Shown: positions 46,050-58,244 of the stretch, piece after piece
How the letters are laid out: every line of letters begins with the position of its first letter
Position numbering within the stretch: position 1 is the first letter of the stretch
NCBI GenBank assembly: GCA_030386875.1
Contig: CM059576.1
Location: 61,379,581-61,443,580, forward strand
Reading direction: 5' to 3'
Length of the DNA stretch: 64,000 nucleotides
DNA from: Morinoia aosen
Taxonomy: Eukaryota > Arthropoda > Malacostraca > Amphipoda > Talitridae
The notes under the pieces: model-generated
Seen by the model: only the letters and a program-made list of their open reading frames with translations
Database searches by the model: none
Told to the model about the DNA's origin: nothing
Made by a program: the position numbers and the translations under genes

Positions 46050-46448
46050 TACGCTTTAAACCTCCTGTCCGGTATTTTTCCTCAATGAGCTTCATAGTCT
46101 TATATCGAAGTTTAACAAGTCTCTTTACAATCACATAGTAATCTTCGGGGATTTCAGCAACGATCTTCTCAAACGGGAAAACAGTGAACAAATCTCAAAT
46201 TTCATAAATGTTTTTCTGTCAGAATCTTTCCTGCTAATCGTCACGAAACCTACACGTGTCTCATCAAAATCTGATACGCTAATCGATATTATTTTCATTG
46301 TGGATCCAACTGGTTTTCTTCCCTAGAATAATAACTTCCGACTTAGCTGATTATTTCCCGGTTTTTCTCGTTATTAAAAAATGTATTAGGCACTTGTATC
46401 AACCCACAGGCTGAAACTTACTCATATTGATGTGTAAATGAAAGTTAT

Positions 46449-46847
46449 TTGAGAACAATGCGCACTGTTCTAGAAGAATTATTACCAACATTGGAAATCT
46501 CTCAGAAGAACAACAATGTAGTGAACATCGATGAAGCAATACTAAACCTTTCGGAAAATTTGGCCACTGCATATAATTATCAATGTTCTCCGATCATCAA
46601 TCGAACAATGACACTGAAAAATAGACAAACGCCCGGAATTATTGAAGAAATAGTTACTAATACGAAGAAACATCAAGCGTACCTAGGTTTGCTACACGAA
46701 GGGCGAATAAATAGAGAAATATATAACAGATTCCAGAATTATGTGACAAATCCAAAAAGGGCTTCGAGAAGAAACTACTTTACGCTCAAATTCACTCAAC
46801 TAGGAACTCTTACAAAAAAAATGGCTCTGGCCTATTTCTTGTTATAA
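46449..46847 (+). pseudogene. LINE fragment between endonuclease and RT
   Basis: 132 codons with RQTPGIIEEIVTNTKKHQ and YNRFQNYVTNPKRASRRNYF. This resembles the conserved stretch (W-x-T..IK, AK..YY) that precedes reverse transcriptase in Jockey/I-type proteins. Flanking stops show decay. Confidence 0.65.
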
Positions 46848-48531
46848 ACCGAGTAATAGTATTCCGAAAACGATTGAGTCATGTTCATGATAATATGCAA
46901 TATCACGAGAAAAAGATATTGAAAATGAGTTCAATAATTTTTGCGTTAACGTGAGAAAATATAAATCTGATAGTTTTCCTAGTGAACCTAATGATCACTT
47001 GGAATACATAAATCATGTCTGTGAACAGAAGTCTTTTTCTTTACGCCTACTTATTCTTCCGATGTAATTGTGCGCATAAACAACTTGCAAATAAATCAAG
47101 TGGATTAAACACGTTCTCGGCTAAAGCACTTAAAACTATAGCTGATACAACAACACCATTCATATCCAATATTCAATGGTGTTACCTCTCTCGACAAAAA
47201 AAATTAACTAAGATTACTTCAAATATCCTCTATGAGCTCACTATTTTGTAAATACATACTAGCATCCGTTCCATCACCGAGAACATCACCAGAGTGTTGC
47301 CTGACTCACTGCTCAAAAAATTTAATCAACCTATAATTCTATGCACAAGACATGGTTTCACAGGTACTGCACTTAAACACTTCCAATTTCTCGTTCAACC
47401 ACTGTCATAGGTATTATGAAGCCTACTATACAGTAGAAAATGCTTGGTAAAAACTCACACTTCAAATATAATTTTGACAACCCCTCAAAAACGGCGAATG
47501 ATTTCAATACCTACCTCTATAAAGTCGGTGATGAAGTTTTCAATGAAGCGTCTATGCTCGTTCCAAACACACCTACAGGTGAAAATCCGAACAATGTTTC
47601 ATCCCCTTATAAGAGAAGCAAATGGAGGCCAAGGCCGGTTGTTATTAAAAGTGATACGAAAAATTTCATACCCACTGAAATATAATCAATCAGCTGGAGA
47701 AAATGGCATTAGCCTTCAATAAATGAATGACAGGTTTCCTGTTACAGCACCCCTGATATTCTTGATAATAAATAAAGTACATCTATGGCCACAAACAAAT
47801 TTCCTAATAAGTGGAAACTATCATTGCCTAACCATCATTAAGCCATTGCCCAATTCTGGCGATTTCAATAACGCATCAAATTGCAGAACAACCAGTCTCC
47901 TATATGTTAGGTTTAAAATGTCAGAAAAAGTTAGAACAAATCAGCTTTCGTTTCACATGGATGAATTACATTTACTGCACTGCAATCAATATGCTCATAC
48001 GAGAAACACCATAATTGAAGATTAATATCACAGAAAAATATTGAACAATATATGCTAAAAATTTAACTCTTTCACTATACTTCTTCTGTCCAAAGTGTTC
48101 GATAGTGTTGAGGATACAAAACTCTTGCATATAATATCGAACCCATACTGGCCACTAATATATGCCGCCGGAAATTGGCAACTGTGGATCGGGGTTAGTG
48201 AAACGCTGGGTGAAGACGAAGCTTTACTGGCGATTAGTGCTGGTGCGGTCAAGGAGAGAAATATGAGTAAAATGCGCCACTGAGAGCGCTGCGTACTTAT
48301 TTATAGTCGGGAAAAATAGGTCAAAACGCACAAAGGCTCTGATATCAGAATAGTCATAGAGGGGTTTGAAAGCCAACTGCAGAACCAATCGCTTGCGGTG
48401 AGCTTAAAGAACGAATTGTCACCATTCATGAAAAATAACTTTGGCATTCCTCAAGGATGAATCCTTTGCACGCTCTTATTTTCTATTTGCATCAACCATT
48501 TCGTCATCATGCTTGCAAATACAGGGTGGGG

Positions 48532-49088
48532 CTAAAGGTAAGAACGAGTTTTGATGGGCTGCCGCTCGGCCTGTGGGGGAGGTGGAGAAACGGGAGGGGT
48601 TTCGTTGTTGCTGCGTGAGAGTCTAGTTTTCAGTAGCAGCCATGGTATGGACGGGAGAGCATTGCGGGTTTGCTGTGGTGAGATTGAGGCAAGTGTTCCC
48701 CCTGCGCCTAGTCTCGGTGAGGGGTGACGTGGAGTGGCCTGCGCGCTCACCAGATTTGAGCATTTGTGACTTTTTCCTGTGGGGGTACATAAAGGAAAAG
48801 GTTTTTAAACATCGTCCACATACCGTGGAAGAACTTAAGGACAGAATCAGAGAGGAACTTGCGGCAATACCCATCGAAATGTGCAGAAGAGCGGTTCAAA
48901 ACTTCAGAACTCGCCTTCAGGAGTGCATCGCGGCTGACGGCCAGTACCTACGGGATATCATCTTTAAAGCTTAAGATAAAAAACTAGATTTTGTACTGCA
49001 TTAAACAATATATAAATAAATACTGCAAGTTGAATGGTTCTCCTTTCACATTCCGTTGTAACCGGGTCATACCTTTAGCCCCACCCTG
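48532..49088 (+). mobile_element. Mariner/Tc1-type deletion derivative (557 bp)
   Basis: Perfect-looking inverted ends CAGGGTGGGGCTAAAGGTA, TA duplicated at 48530-48531 and 49089-49090. Inserted just after the RT block of the LINE. The copy keeps both ends of the transposase gene and has lost the middle. Confidence 0.93.
48642..48974 (+). pseudogene. Mariner transposase, internally deleted (110 aa)
   Basis: Starts MVWTGEHCGFAV, an N-terminal motif of this subfamily, then jumps to EWPARSPDLSICDFFLWGY, KVFKHRPHTVEELKDRI and a C-terminus ending RDIIFKA. PARSPDLSxCDFFLW carries the third catalytic acidic residue of the DDD/E triad. The DNA-binding helix-turn-helix and first two catalytic residues are deleted. 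The frame stays open across the deletion, so a short peptide could be made. Confidence 0.85.
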
Positions 49089-49830
49089 TACAAAAATCTC
49101 AAGTATGCTGATTACGAGCAAATTTCCAGAGCAAGTTCGATAAAAGATTTGAAAGAAACGCCAGTCAACGCTGAAAGCCTTCTGAAAAACCTAAAATTGT
49201 GGTATGACCAAATGGCCTTGAACTTAACGCGAAAAAAAACGCAATGCATTAGTTTTGAATCAAAGAATGCGATCAGAAAATGGCCAAAATTTACTCTAAT
49301 GTTTGGAGACGATAAAATCGAGCCAGTCGACAAAGTAAAAATTCTTAGTGTTCCGTTTGACAAAAATATGACTTTTAAACCACGCGTTGAAACAATATGC
49401 AGCAAAATTAGCCAAATCTTTTTGTTTTTAATCGCAATAAGAACACACTAAACGAATAATATAGATCATTAGTGATTCAGTCCTTTCTATTATCGCGTTT
49501 GGACTATTGCAATCTAGTCTGGAAACGACAATAGTCTAGTCTGCAGTCCAGTCTACAGTCTCTTTCAAAAGAATTGAGAAAATATTTGAACTTTGCAGCC
49601 AAAGTGGTGTGCGAAGCTAATTGCAGGAAACGTGATCAAACTTCCCCTCTCTCAAAAAACTTAGCTGGACCACAATACCAGAAAGGTTCCTCATACATAA
49701 AGCTCGACAAGTGTTCTCGTCTCTCTTTTTCCCTCAGAGTAGTGCAAACGTTTTTATTTTTCTTCAATCAAATATTTCCAACCAAAAGCCAAATCAGAGG
49801 AACGATGTGTTGGTACATCTGATCACGGGC

Positions 49831-51025
49831 AAAGCACTTTCTTAGTTTCTGGAGCTTTTTTGTGAAATAAGCTTCCCCCATATTTAAAACTCTCTAACTG
49901 TAAAAGAATTCAAGGAAAACTTGTCACGCCATTTCGCATGTCTGTCATAGGAAAACGTAATGCAATATTTCGTTCTGAATTCAAACTCAACGATCGACAG
50001 TTTACCTTAAATCTGCTCACTTTTACAGTGAAGTCAGCTTTATAAACTTTGCTTAGGGCTTATTCTTGTCCCAGCCAATCTTGTTCATTTCATATTATCC
50101 TTTCTCTGAAGACCTCACACGTAGACTGTAAAGCGTAATCTATTGTGAAACCACAATATGTTAATTTGTAATCCATGTGTAGAGATTTTGTAGCTATTCT
50201 TTACTCATAAACGGAACCAATTTATCAGTGTGTTTCTATTTTTACCCTGTACCCATGTCTGTATGATATCATAGGGAATACAGAGGGAGGAACCTAAAAT
50301 GTTTTTTGCGGTTTTAATGTGGTAACTTGATTTTTCTGAAATTTTTGTCAGTAAATTATAAACTAGCCCATTTTTTCCACTGAATGTCATGACAATTACT
50401 TTCGCTTGAAGCTCTGCGACCAGTTAGCTAGAAGCTTTTAAAAATAAATAACTCAATATTTCAATAAATAATATTGGAACATTAGTTCACTGTTTTAAAA
50501 AAAGCTATCGTGAGCGTTGCATGTTTTTGTATCCCAAATTGTAAAGATATAAGTGAAAATAAACGTAATCTGGGCTTAGAATTTATGAAGAAATCATCTC
50601 ACTCATCGTATGATGAACAAACTCTGTAATCTATTTCTGTGCGTACGTTTGTTTATTTGCTTTAGGTGTGTGTTTTTTGCTAGGTTTTATCTTTTGGCCA
50701 ACCTTTTCCACTACTTGAAAATTATTTCGTTTCCTATTAAAACACTTTGAATGCGACGTGAGCCACCGGTAGTTTCGAGGAAGTTTTCATAATGCTGCTG
50801 ACCGATCAGTAGTCATAAACTCAATCTTTATGAATATAAAATCAAAACTAATTGAAAGTAGGATCCAGTTAATGTTTACTACTTCAAGCATTGCTTACTA
50901 CTACTACTACCTGCCACATTCTTACTTCAGTTTTACCTGCCGCAGTCAAAGTGTTGATGGCAGCTTGGGGTCTCTTCCGTCAGGAAATAGAACGACGTAG
51001 TCATAATCACTCAAACGAGATGCTT
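49831..51025. other. Non-coding DNA
   Basis: No gene or element recognised; AT-rich with short frames. Confidence 0.5.
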
Positions 51026-51029
51026 GAAC

Positions 51030-51190
51030 CGAGTATAAACAAGGCAAAACAGGTATCAGTACGGCAAAACTGGTATAAACTTGGCAAAACGGAAATAAAC
51101 GCGGCAAAAACGGATATCAATACGGCAAAACGGATATCAACACGGCAAAACGGATATCAACACGGAAAAACGGGAATAAACACTAGAAAC
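51030..51190 (+). repeat. 20-bp minisatellite, about 8 copies
   Basis: Consensus ACGGCAAAACGGATATCAAC, with GGTATAAAC and GGAATAAAC variants towards both ends. The repeat creates the repetitive NAAKTDINTAK-like frame at 50891-51295, which I do not treat as a gene. Confidence 0.92.
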
Positions 51191-51199
51191 ACAGCTTGG

Positions 51200-51992
51200 C
51201 CTGGGGGTAACCGTCATTGCGCCATTAGTAGAGAGACATTTGAAAACCAATACACAAAATTACATGTTCCAGATCAATTGAAATGCGCTTTTTGAAGAAT
51301 CAATAAAACAAATGGGCTTCACATACATTCACTATAGAAGTAAATATTCACCTTTCAATCAAATCGGTTTGAGATGGTGAGGGTAAGACGTGAATTGAAA
51401 AACAGAAAATAAAATTAAAAACACATTCCCAAACTATTGATGAACAAAAAGCATTACAAACAGTCAGATATTTTTGAATATTAAGGTCCTGAATTAATGG
51501 AAAAACATTAGAACTCGATAATAGCTTTGTCAGCAGTTGAATATGTAATTGTAGAAGATATAAAAACAAATGAAAAAACTTCTTACATCGTAAGGCTGTT
51601 CTGTGCTCGTTCTGACATGTTTACTACAAGAATATATTTAGTTACACAACTAAGCACACACTAACTGCACTTGATAGGATATCAAACTATTGCAAACCGT
51701 AATAAATGTCATATTATGAAATATAAAAGGAAACATTTGCATTCAGAAAGTTTTTCATAAACATCTCTCAGTGATGAAACATAGCTCTAGCTTAAAAATT
51801 GTGTCATTTCAATCAGTAATAAAGATAACATTGTTTGATCTTTCAAAATTTCGTTAAATTTCTACTGCAATAATAAATCTGGTTAGCATGTGAAGAAATG
51901 TCTTATGTGCATTTAGAATCTAAATTGCTGCGCTTGGTAACTAACCACTGCTCAAAATTCTCTTCTCGGTGTTGCAGCGTTGGACAGCAGAC
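51200..51992. other. Non-coding DNA
   Basis: Nothing recognised. Confidence 0.5.
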
Positions 51993-51995
51993 TTA

Positions 51996-52591
51996 AGGGG
52001 TGTTTACACTTTTGGACATTTCGGCCGTGAGGCACAATACGTGTGTACTAGGCTCACCACTGAGGCTCATATTTGTGTGCGTGTATATGAAGTTCCCTAT
52101 TCGCTCTGATCGAATTCGTGAGGCGCGTCACACGAGAGCCTTGCAACTCTAGACCGGTCAGTGTGTTGTTAGCAGTCATTAGGTTAGCCCCTCGCTCATC
52201 AATTATGGCTGACGCAACACTGCGGTGAGAAACTACATTTTTTTTAATTGAAATGCACTAAGCCATTAAATGCCTTTGGCAGACTAAAAGCTGCAAATAT
52301 AAGTAGGTTGCTTTTCATTATATTTTTATGAAAATGAATGAATACAGTAACATTTCACTCATGCAAATAAAAAACATATTACGTAGCCTACGATGCAGCA
52401 ACAATATTCAGACAAGCTCGTTGACTGCAATCCATTCTCATTGTAACTAATCACACACTGACTGGTTTTCAGCAACGCGCGCTCCATGGCGCGCTCAATG
52501 TCTAGTTTAAACGCTCATGGCTCTTGTGAAGCTCCACACGAGGCGTATACACGTGAGCCTGCAGACAAATGTATACCAGTGTAAACAGGGC
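51996..52591. mobile_element. Harbinger-type MITE (596 bp)
   Basis: Ends AGGGGTGTTTACACT and, mirrored, AGCCCTGTTTACACT, with TTA duplicated at 51993-51995 and 52592-52594. Subterminal words ACGTGTGTACTAGGCTCACC and, inverted, GGCTCACGTGTATACGCC extend the repeat imperfectly. No coding capacity. Confidence 0.75.
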
Positions 52592-52594
52592 TTT

Positions 52595-54338
52595 AGGACA
52601 AGAAAGACTCTGGTTTGACCCCAGTTTAGAACTAGGTGTATTTTCACTGGGATGCAGATCTCCCCGGTGTCGATAGTCAACAGAGACGACAGGAAGAAAA
52701 AGAGATGATCTTACTCCCTACCCAATTAAAAATTAGGGACGTGTCGCCGATGTGGGAAGGCCGTGCATGCGCATAGCTATAGCCGTCGCGTCGATGCGGC
52801 ACGTCCGCCGCGACGGCGAAACCCCGGCTTTAAGGTCGTGTCACACGACCACTACACGTCGACGGCCGTTTGCGACGCACGTCCTTAGCGCGTCCCTGCA
52901 CGGCTCTACACGTCTCTCATCGGACGCGACGCGTCGATGATGCGCACGTGGCCGTCCACAAATTTCGATTTAAAAAAAAACGGCTCTCGGCTGCGCCCAG
53001 CTGATTATTCGTCGTCTGCATAGCCATTACACTCACACACACATATGCCCATATTGCATAAGTGCGTATTTACGCGTGAGCGTGAAGACTATGCAGAGAC
53101 GACAATATCAGCTGAGCGCCGCCGAGAGCTTTTTATATACTTGTAGATATGTTCACACATCCACACATATATATGCATACATGTGTACGCATAAGTTTGC
53201 ACAAGCGCAGGCAAAAAAAAAATCATTCGAACGAGGCACTGAATTTCTGCAATCATTACAGACTTTCAATGTGACTTCTATTCGCAGGACAACTGTTGTT
53301 CGATTAGAGTATATTTTTCTGTCCCAGCTCTCATATTCGTTTTCCGCGAGAGCATATACGTTTTCCGCGCTTTTTCGGTTTGACACTTCAATACGAAAAA
53401 CGCGGAAAACGTAACCTTGTATTTAAAATAACTGTTTTGTTGGGCGTGAACAAGAGAAACGTTTTTAATTGTGTATTCTGGAACTAGCGTTTAATAAGCG
53501 AGGGATAAAAAATTGAAGTAAACAAGTCGTTTAACAATGTCCTTTACAAGCAGCCAATTAAATGGATCAAAATTATTCATTAAACTATTTAAAGTTTCTG
53601 CTCCCACTTCGCATACAAAATAATATTGTTTCCCGAACAAAACGATAAAACAACTCATTTATGGGTAAAGTTCGTATGAGTCTAAGTTCCACGAAAATCT
53701 AAACCCAATTAAGGAACTGCAGCATGCGCTTCCTCTGTCATAGAACGATCTTAAGTGAGTGACTTATTACTGTAATACGAATAAATGCCATTGAAGGAAT
53801 AAAACACAAAATAAACATCAAAAATGATTCCCCTAAACATACACGTTGAGTTCTAAGTGACGACGATATATTTCTCAATGAACCATATTATATCGCGTGT
53901 AATATATCGCGTGTAATATTGTGTTACTTGTGTATTTTGCAAATAAGTAGCTATCTTAACGGAAGAACAATATATGTTTGATAAAATTTCCGCTTCCGTC
54001 TCAACCTTGGCTCTACTGCCACGGATTTCCAGTAAATGACCATTCCATTTGTGATTTATAATCCACAAATCTCTGCGCACTTGATTTCAACGACTGAATT
54101 CGTCAAGCGAAATAGATTGAAAGTGATGGCCTATAGAAAAACTTGATTGTGCTGTGCACGTTTCCATTTCTCAGTATGTTCCCTCTCATGTTTATAAAGT
54201 AATGAATATTTTTCCACTTTTGGGGCTGAGTGTATGTGGCATGCCGGCTGTATTTTCTTCGACTGCGTCAAGCTCTGGATTGGTGTCTTCGTTGCTCTCG
54301 CCTTCTGGGATCCGAGAGCTCGACGGTCTTTTCCCTCG
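52595..54338. other. Non-coding DNA with GC-rich hairpins
   Basis: GCCGTCGCG ... CGCGACGGC (52785-52818) and GGTCGTGTCACACGACC (52832-52848) can form hairpins. GTTTTCCGCG and its complement recur at 53338-53411. A 15-bp tandem (TATCGCGTGTAATA) lies at 53890-53918. No gene recognised. Confidence 0.5.
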
Positions 54339-57300
54339 CTAGCCGTCCCAGTCAGAGGATCCTGAATGGAAAAAGATGAATCATTTAAATACCCATGACA
54401 CTGTTTGAGTCCACTATAAATTTAACTGGCTATAACTGTGAGGAAAATATCTTCTATTTAAAACTTATACACAAGAAATAGCTGAGGATAGTTTGCTTAC
54501 TTTCAGGTATAAGAACTTACAAGAAAGTACAATAATCAAGAAATCATACCATAACCCAGTTTCCTCGTCTGTTAACTATTATAAATTAGCTATGTTTTTT
54601 ATGGTCTAAATAGGTAGCTAGTTCACTAATGCTCATCAAATACCTATCTTTTTGCGATTTATTTTACGCTAGGTTTACAGAACCGAATGGTGAATATTCG
54701 ACTCGGAATCCTGAAATATTTGAATATCTGATTTGGACTCCACCTCTGAATTCCTACCCCACAAAATTCTTCACATTTCTTCATACATCATTCGACTCCT
54801 GCTTCCCTCTAAAATATCACGCTTGTATGAACTCCGACTCCGGAGCCTTATTTGTACCAATGAATTCCCACACGAGTGACACGCTAAACAGCATGAATGT
54901 TTTAGTAGGTTGCAATGAGCCAATTTTCGTTTGAATACCAGCAATGTAATTACCTTTTAACGTTTTCTGAAAGGCGGTTTTTGCAGCGCTGCAAGGTGCC
55001 TGTTGGAACTCTGGAATTTTTGATATGGAACCTGGTTGGATTGACAATATAGCGGATTAGTATAGATTAAGCACTCGACATTATTTTGTGTTTATATATA
55101 CACAATTAGATTTAGTATAAACAAGACTTAATTATCGTATTATTTTGCATCAGGGTATTTGTTCATTTTGTGCTTAGATGATTTTCACGGAAATCATACT
55201 TTCAATCGCCTTGCAGGCTGCACTGTCGGCAAACTTTACTTTCGTACGTTTCCTCTTTGCTCCCACCCCGTCATGGAGAATTCGTTGGCAAATTCTCGCG
55301 ACAGCAGCAATTTCATCATAGATATTGCTGTCCGTGTGAGGTTTACTTCCTTTGCCGCGACCAGATAAGGAACCTTGGGTTTCAAAAAAGGCGATTCAAC
55401 AATGATTTACAATATAGCTACCTCTCGAATCGTTCAAGACACACGACTATTGATGTTCGGTACGAAAACAATCAAAGATACAAACAATAGGTATACATTC
55501 ATTGCCATTGAGGGTATTGTGACAGAAATAAAAGACTTACCAGGTCGCTTCTTTGTAGTATTTTATTTAGTTCTTCGTCATTATTTGCAGGTGCAATTCC
55601 TCGAGACACGGCTGGCGGTTGTGCAGGCTTATCGCTTCGATTTTCATTGAGAATTAAGATATTTTCTACGATGAGACTCTCGATTCGGGCGAGCCTAGTA
55701 TGAATGGCTACCAGTTCTTCTGAAGATGGGTTTGGTTTTGGTGAAGAAACGCATCTGACAATGAAAAGGAATGCACGTTAAAATATCAAATCACACATTC
55801 TAATTTCAAAATTTCAAAGGTTGGATAAAATTTAGACAAACAGTTTATAGTTTCTTGTATCAGTTATTTACAATGATAATTTAACTAATTATGTCATTTC
55901 ATAGTATTTAGTTCATAAGCTATTTTATGTCTAATATCCCTCAGATGGTACAAAAGATGACTGTGTAGTTTCAATTACTTTTCTCAATCATAAATGTGAT
56001 TCATGTATCTATTTATATTCACTACTCGGCACGTCTATGAACGTTCATACCGATTCTTTACTGGAATAAATTCGTCTGTGAGGGCTATTGGTACAAGGCC
56101 ACTTCTCTGCTGATCCAAAGATAAATCTGAGTCATCCTCTGCAGCAAATTTGCATTATTAGGTAGATTAGACCATCATAATTTTGATTTTTATTCAAACA
56201 CATTTTTACGTAGTACTGGCTTGCAATATACAATTTCACATTGGCTGAACTTGTCGTGCCAAATATATACAAAAAAGAAACCAAATATTAACCACTAAAC
56301 CTTGTATGGCATTTCTAAAAAATGTTGCGAACTTGATGACCAAATAAGACTAGAATTTGAAAATCTGAGACACAAAAGTTGTAGCCTTTTCTTGGACTCA
56401 CAGTAAACAATAACTTCCCAAATTCTAAAATCATTTACTGAATTTAAACGAACCTGATGGAGTAGATGATGCCTGTAAATTCCTCCGAATTTGTGTTCGA
56501 GGACCCCTGGGTAGGTGATTCGGTCGTACGAATGGGTTTTGTGTTAGGTTTTCCGAGATTACCGGAAAGTAAACCTTGCGCCGAGAAGCTTTGCCAATTG
56601 GGGAAGTTCTTCGTTTTTTTAGCATGTGTTGAAGGTTGGTGCTGCACTGTTCATCGGATGATATGGACGATGTTTCCCCGAACATCAAACGTTCCGCCTT
56701 GTTATAATCATCTGGCGATAAAGTATTATAAAAAAAAAGTTGTTACTATAGCAATGTTGTATATTAAAATATGCATCGTATAATGTGATACTGGTTTTAT
56801 GAGTACGAGTTCCGGAGCAGAGGTTTAATTGCGCGGCTTGCCGCCGCCGGATGCCATATCGCGTTCAGGTCAGATGTCTTTATGGGACCTCCGCCGGAAG
56901 CTGTGCCTTCGGGGCGCATAGCATTGGTATGCACCGGAAGAGCATTGTTTAAACTTCCGAGCGCTATAGCTTATAAGCAGAGTCGGTGTAAGGATGATTC
57001 AGTACAAGAATAGGAACTTAGCTAAGAGTTTCCTTTTCATACTCCTGAAGTTAACGCTTCAGTTACGGTAGTTACAGCTACCGATACTGTAGTTTGCAGC
57101 TACAATTACTTATCCTCGTATCGTGATGAAAAACCATGATAGTACAGCAATAATGTAACAGGTGCTAGGAATGGTTTAGAAACAAATTTAATAAGTTGAG
57201 TAGCGGTGGGGACGTTCAATCTATAGTTGACCGCTTCGGGAAGAAGCCATCATTCCAAAGATTGTACATATATTGAAGCTCAAAACCTTTCACCTTTTAC

Positions 57301-58244
57301 GCTTATTTCTTAATTCCAATGCTGCGATAGATAAATGCACGATCAACGTTTCTGTATTCTTTAGGTAGGTAATAGATGAATTTAGGTTAAGAGCATGGAA
57401 GAGGTACGAAAAAAAAACATAGGAAGGTTTAGCAAATGAACCGCGAAACTAAGAAGTAGGGTATGAGTGTAAAATGGATATTGTGTATGTGATCCTACTT
57501 CTGTGTACGGCAAGTTGGTGAACGGTGGTAAAATTATTATGCTTATGAGGGGCTCAAAACAACACGTGTTTCATTGAGATATATGCCAGAAACGACGTTG
57601 ATGAATTTACGGTCGAAAGGAAAAATTGAGAACTAGAATTACAACAAAGCTCGTAGAACTAGTGTATTGTGCTTAGTATGGCAGGTACTGTAGAGCTGCT
57701 AATTCATACGATTTGATTTCATGCGGCTTTTGAAATTATACGATATTCAGGCATGACAACTAATGCATCCGTTTTGTTGTTCATCCATAAATTTGTAATA
57801 TGTTTTAGTACTTTGATTGCTTACAGACCTTTGTGGTCTACCAGTAATTATTTTCTGATTTATACACAAAGTTGTACATCACTCTCAATTGTACTATCTC
57901 TATTTGCATTTCTGCATTTGCTTTTTTAGCTGTTTGAGAGCTAAAAGGAAAATGAAATAATCAAACATTGCGATTATATTAAACGGAAATAACAATAATA
58001 CAATAGGAAGTGTCAATCTTATATGGGCTACATACTTACTGGAAGCAGCCGATATGTGATGCACAGCACAGGGAATCCAACGTTTTCCAACAGCAGCTTT
58101 GTTCTTGGCTAATTCGGTGGCATTTCCTTCATTTGGCCCCCAGACTTTAATAACATCGTCCGAAATAATCATCCAATGTGCTGGAACGACCTGCCAGGAA
58201 TCATCACTAAAAAATATTCCAATGAAATCCTTATTGACATTCAT
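54339..58244 (-). CDS. Seven-exon DUF4806-like gene (one frameshift)
   Basis: Exons, minus strand: 58244-58040, 56711-56454, 56138-56051, 55754-55541, 55373-55200, 55031-54954, 54361-54339 (stop TAG). All borders are GT..AG and phases agree (1, 1, 2, 0, then 1, 1). Exon 1 encodes VVPAHWMIISDDVIKVWGP, the N-terminal module common in these proteins. Exon 2 has DYNKAERLMFGETSSISSDE. Exon 4 forms a coiled coil (ELVAIHTRLARIESLIVENI). Exon 5 has KLLLSREFANEFSMTGWEQ and, in another frame, VKFADSAACKAIE, so one base appears lost near 55235. The last exons give FQKTLK and SSDWDG. Function of the family is unknown. The placement in DUF4806 is from remembered family patterns. It lies downstream of, and on the same strand as, the 59.8-61.7 kb transposase. 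Confidence 0.7.
56712..58039 (-). other. Intron 1 of the DUF4806-like gene
   Basis: 1.33 kb, GTAAGT..CAG. Contains a GC-rich patch at 56820-56960 (CCGCCGCCGGATGCC, CCGCCGGAAGCTGTG) unlike its AT-rich surroundings, otherwise nothing recognised. Confidence 0.55.
58040..58244 (-). CDS. DUF4806-like gene, exon 1
   Basis: ATG at 58244; 68 codons plus one base, donor CCAGTAAGTATG. The longer open frame into the intron (to 57900) includes a hydrophobic run that is not part of the gene. Confidence 0.7.

Larger units (their letters stand above)
46050..49830 (+). mobile_element. Non-LTR retrotransposon (Jockey/I-like), decayed
   Basis: Endonuclease traces: IVIFGDFSNDLL (about 46135-46170) and PTRVSSKSDTLIDIIF (about 46250-46300), the GDFN and S-x-TLIDN motifs of AP endonucleases. 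Reverse transcriptase traces: NYRPISLL-like NCRTTSLL (47880), SKVFDSVEDTKLL (48090), NNFGIPQG (48440) and KYADYEQI (49106, in place of YADD). Thumb-like NLKLWYDQMALNLTRKKTQC is at 49190, and LSRLDYCNLVW is at 49485. Many stops and frameshifts; 5' and 3' ends not found. It is interrupted by a mariner derivative at 48532-49088. Confidence 0.82.

Noticed and set aside
46009-46191. 60-codon minus-strand frame FTVFPFEKIVAEIPEDYYV
   Set aside because: The opposite strand encodes the LINE endonuclease block GDFSNDLL in this stretch, so this frame is its shadow.
50891-51295. 134-codon frame with repeated NTAKRISTRQN-like text
   Set aside because: Entirely explained by the 20-bp minisatellite.
54180-54362. 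Long acidic frame (GESNEDTNPELDAVEENT) as the last exon of the DUF4806-like gene
   Set aside because: Phase from exon 6 enters a different frame that stops after SSDWDG. The acidic frame would need another donor, which I could not find.
57900-58037. Hydrophobic tail (LPIVLLLFPFNIIAMFDYFI) as a membrane segment of the DUF4806-like protein
   Set aside because: It lies beyond a consensus GTAAGT donor whose phase fits exon 2, so it is intron read-through.
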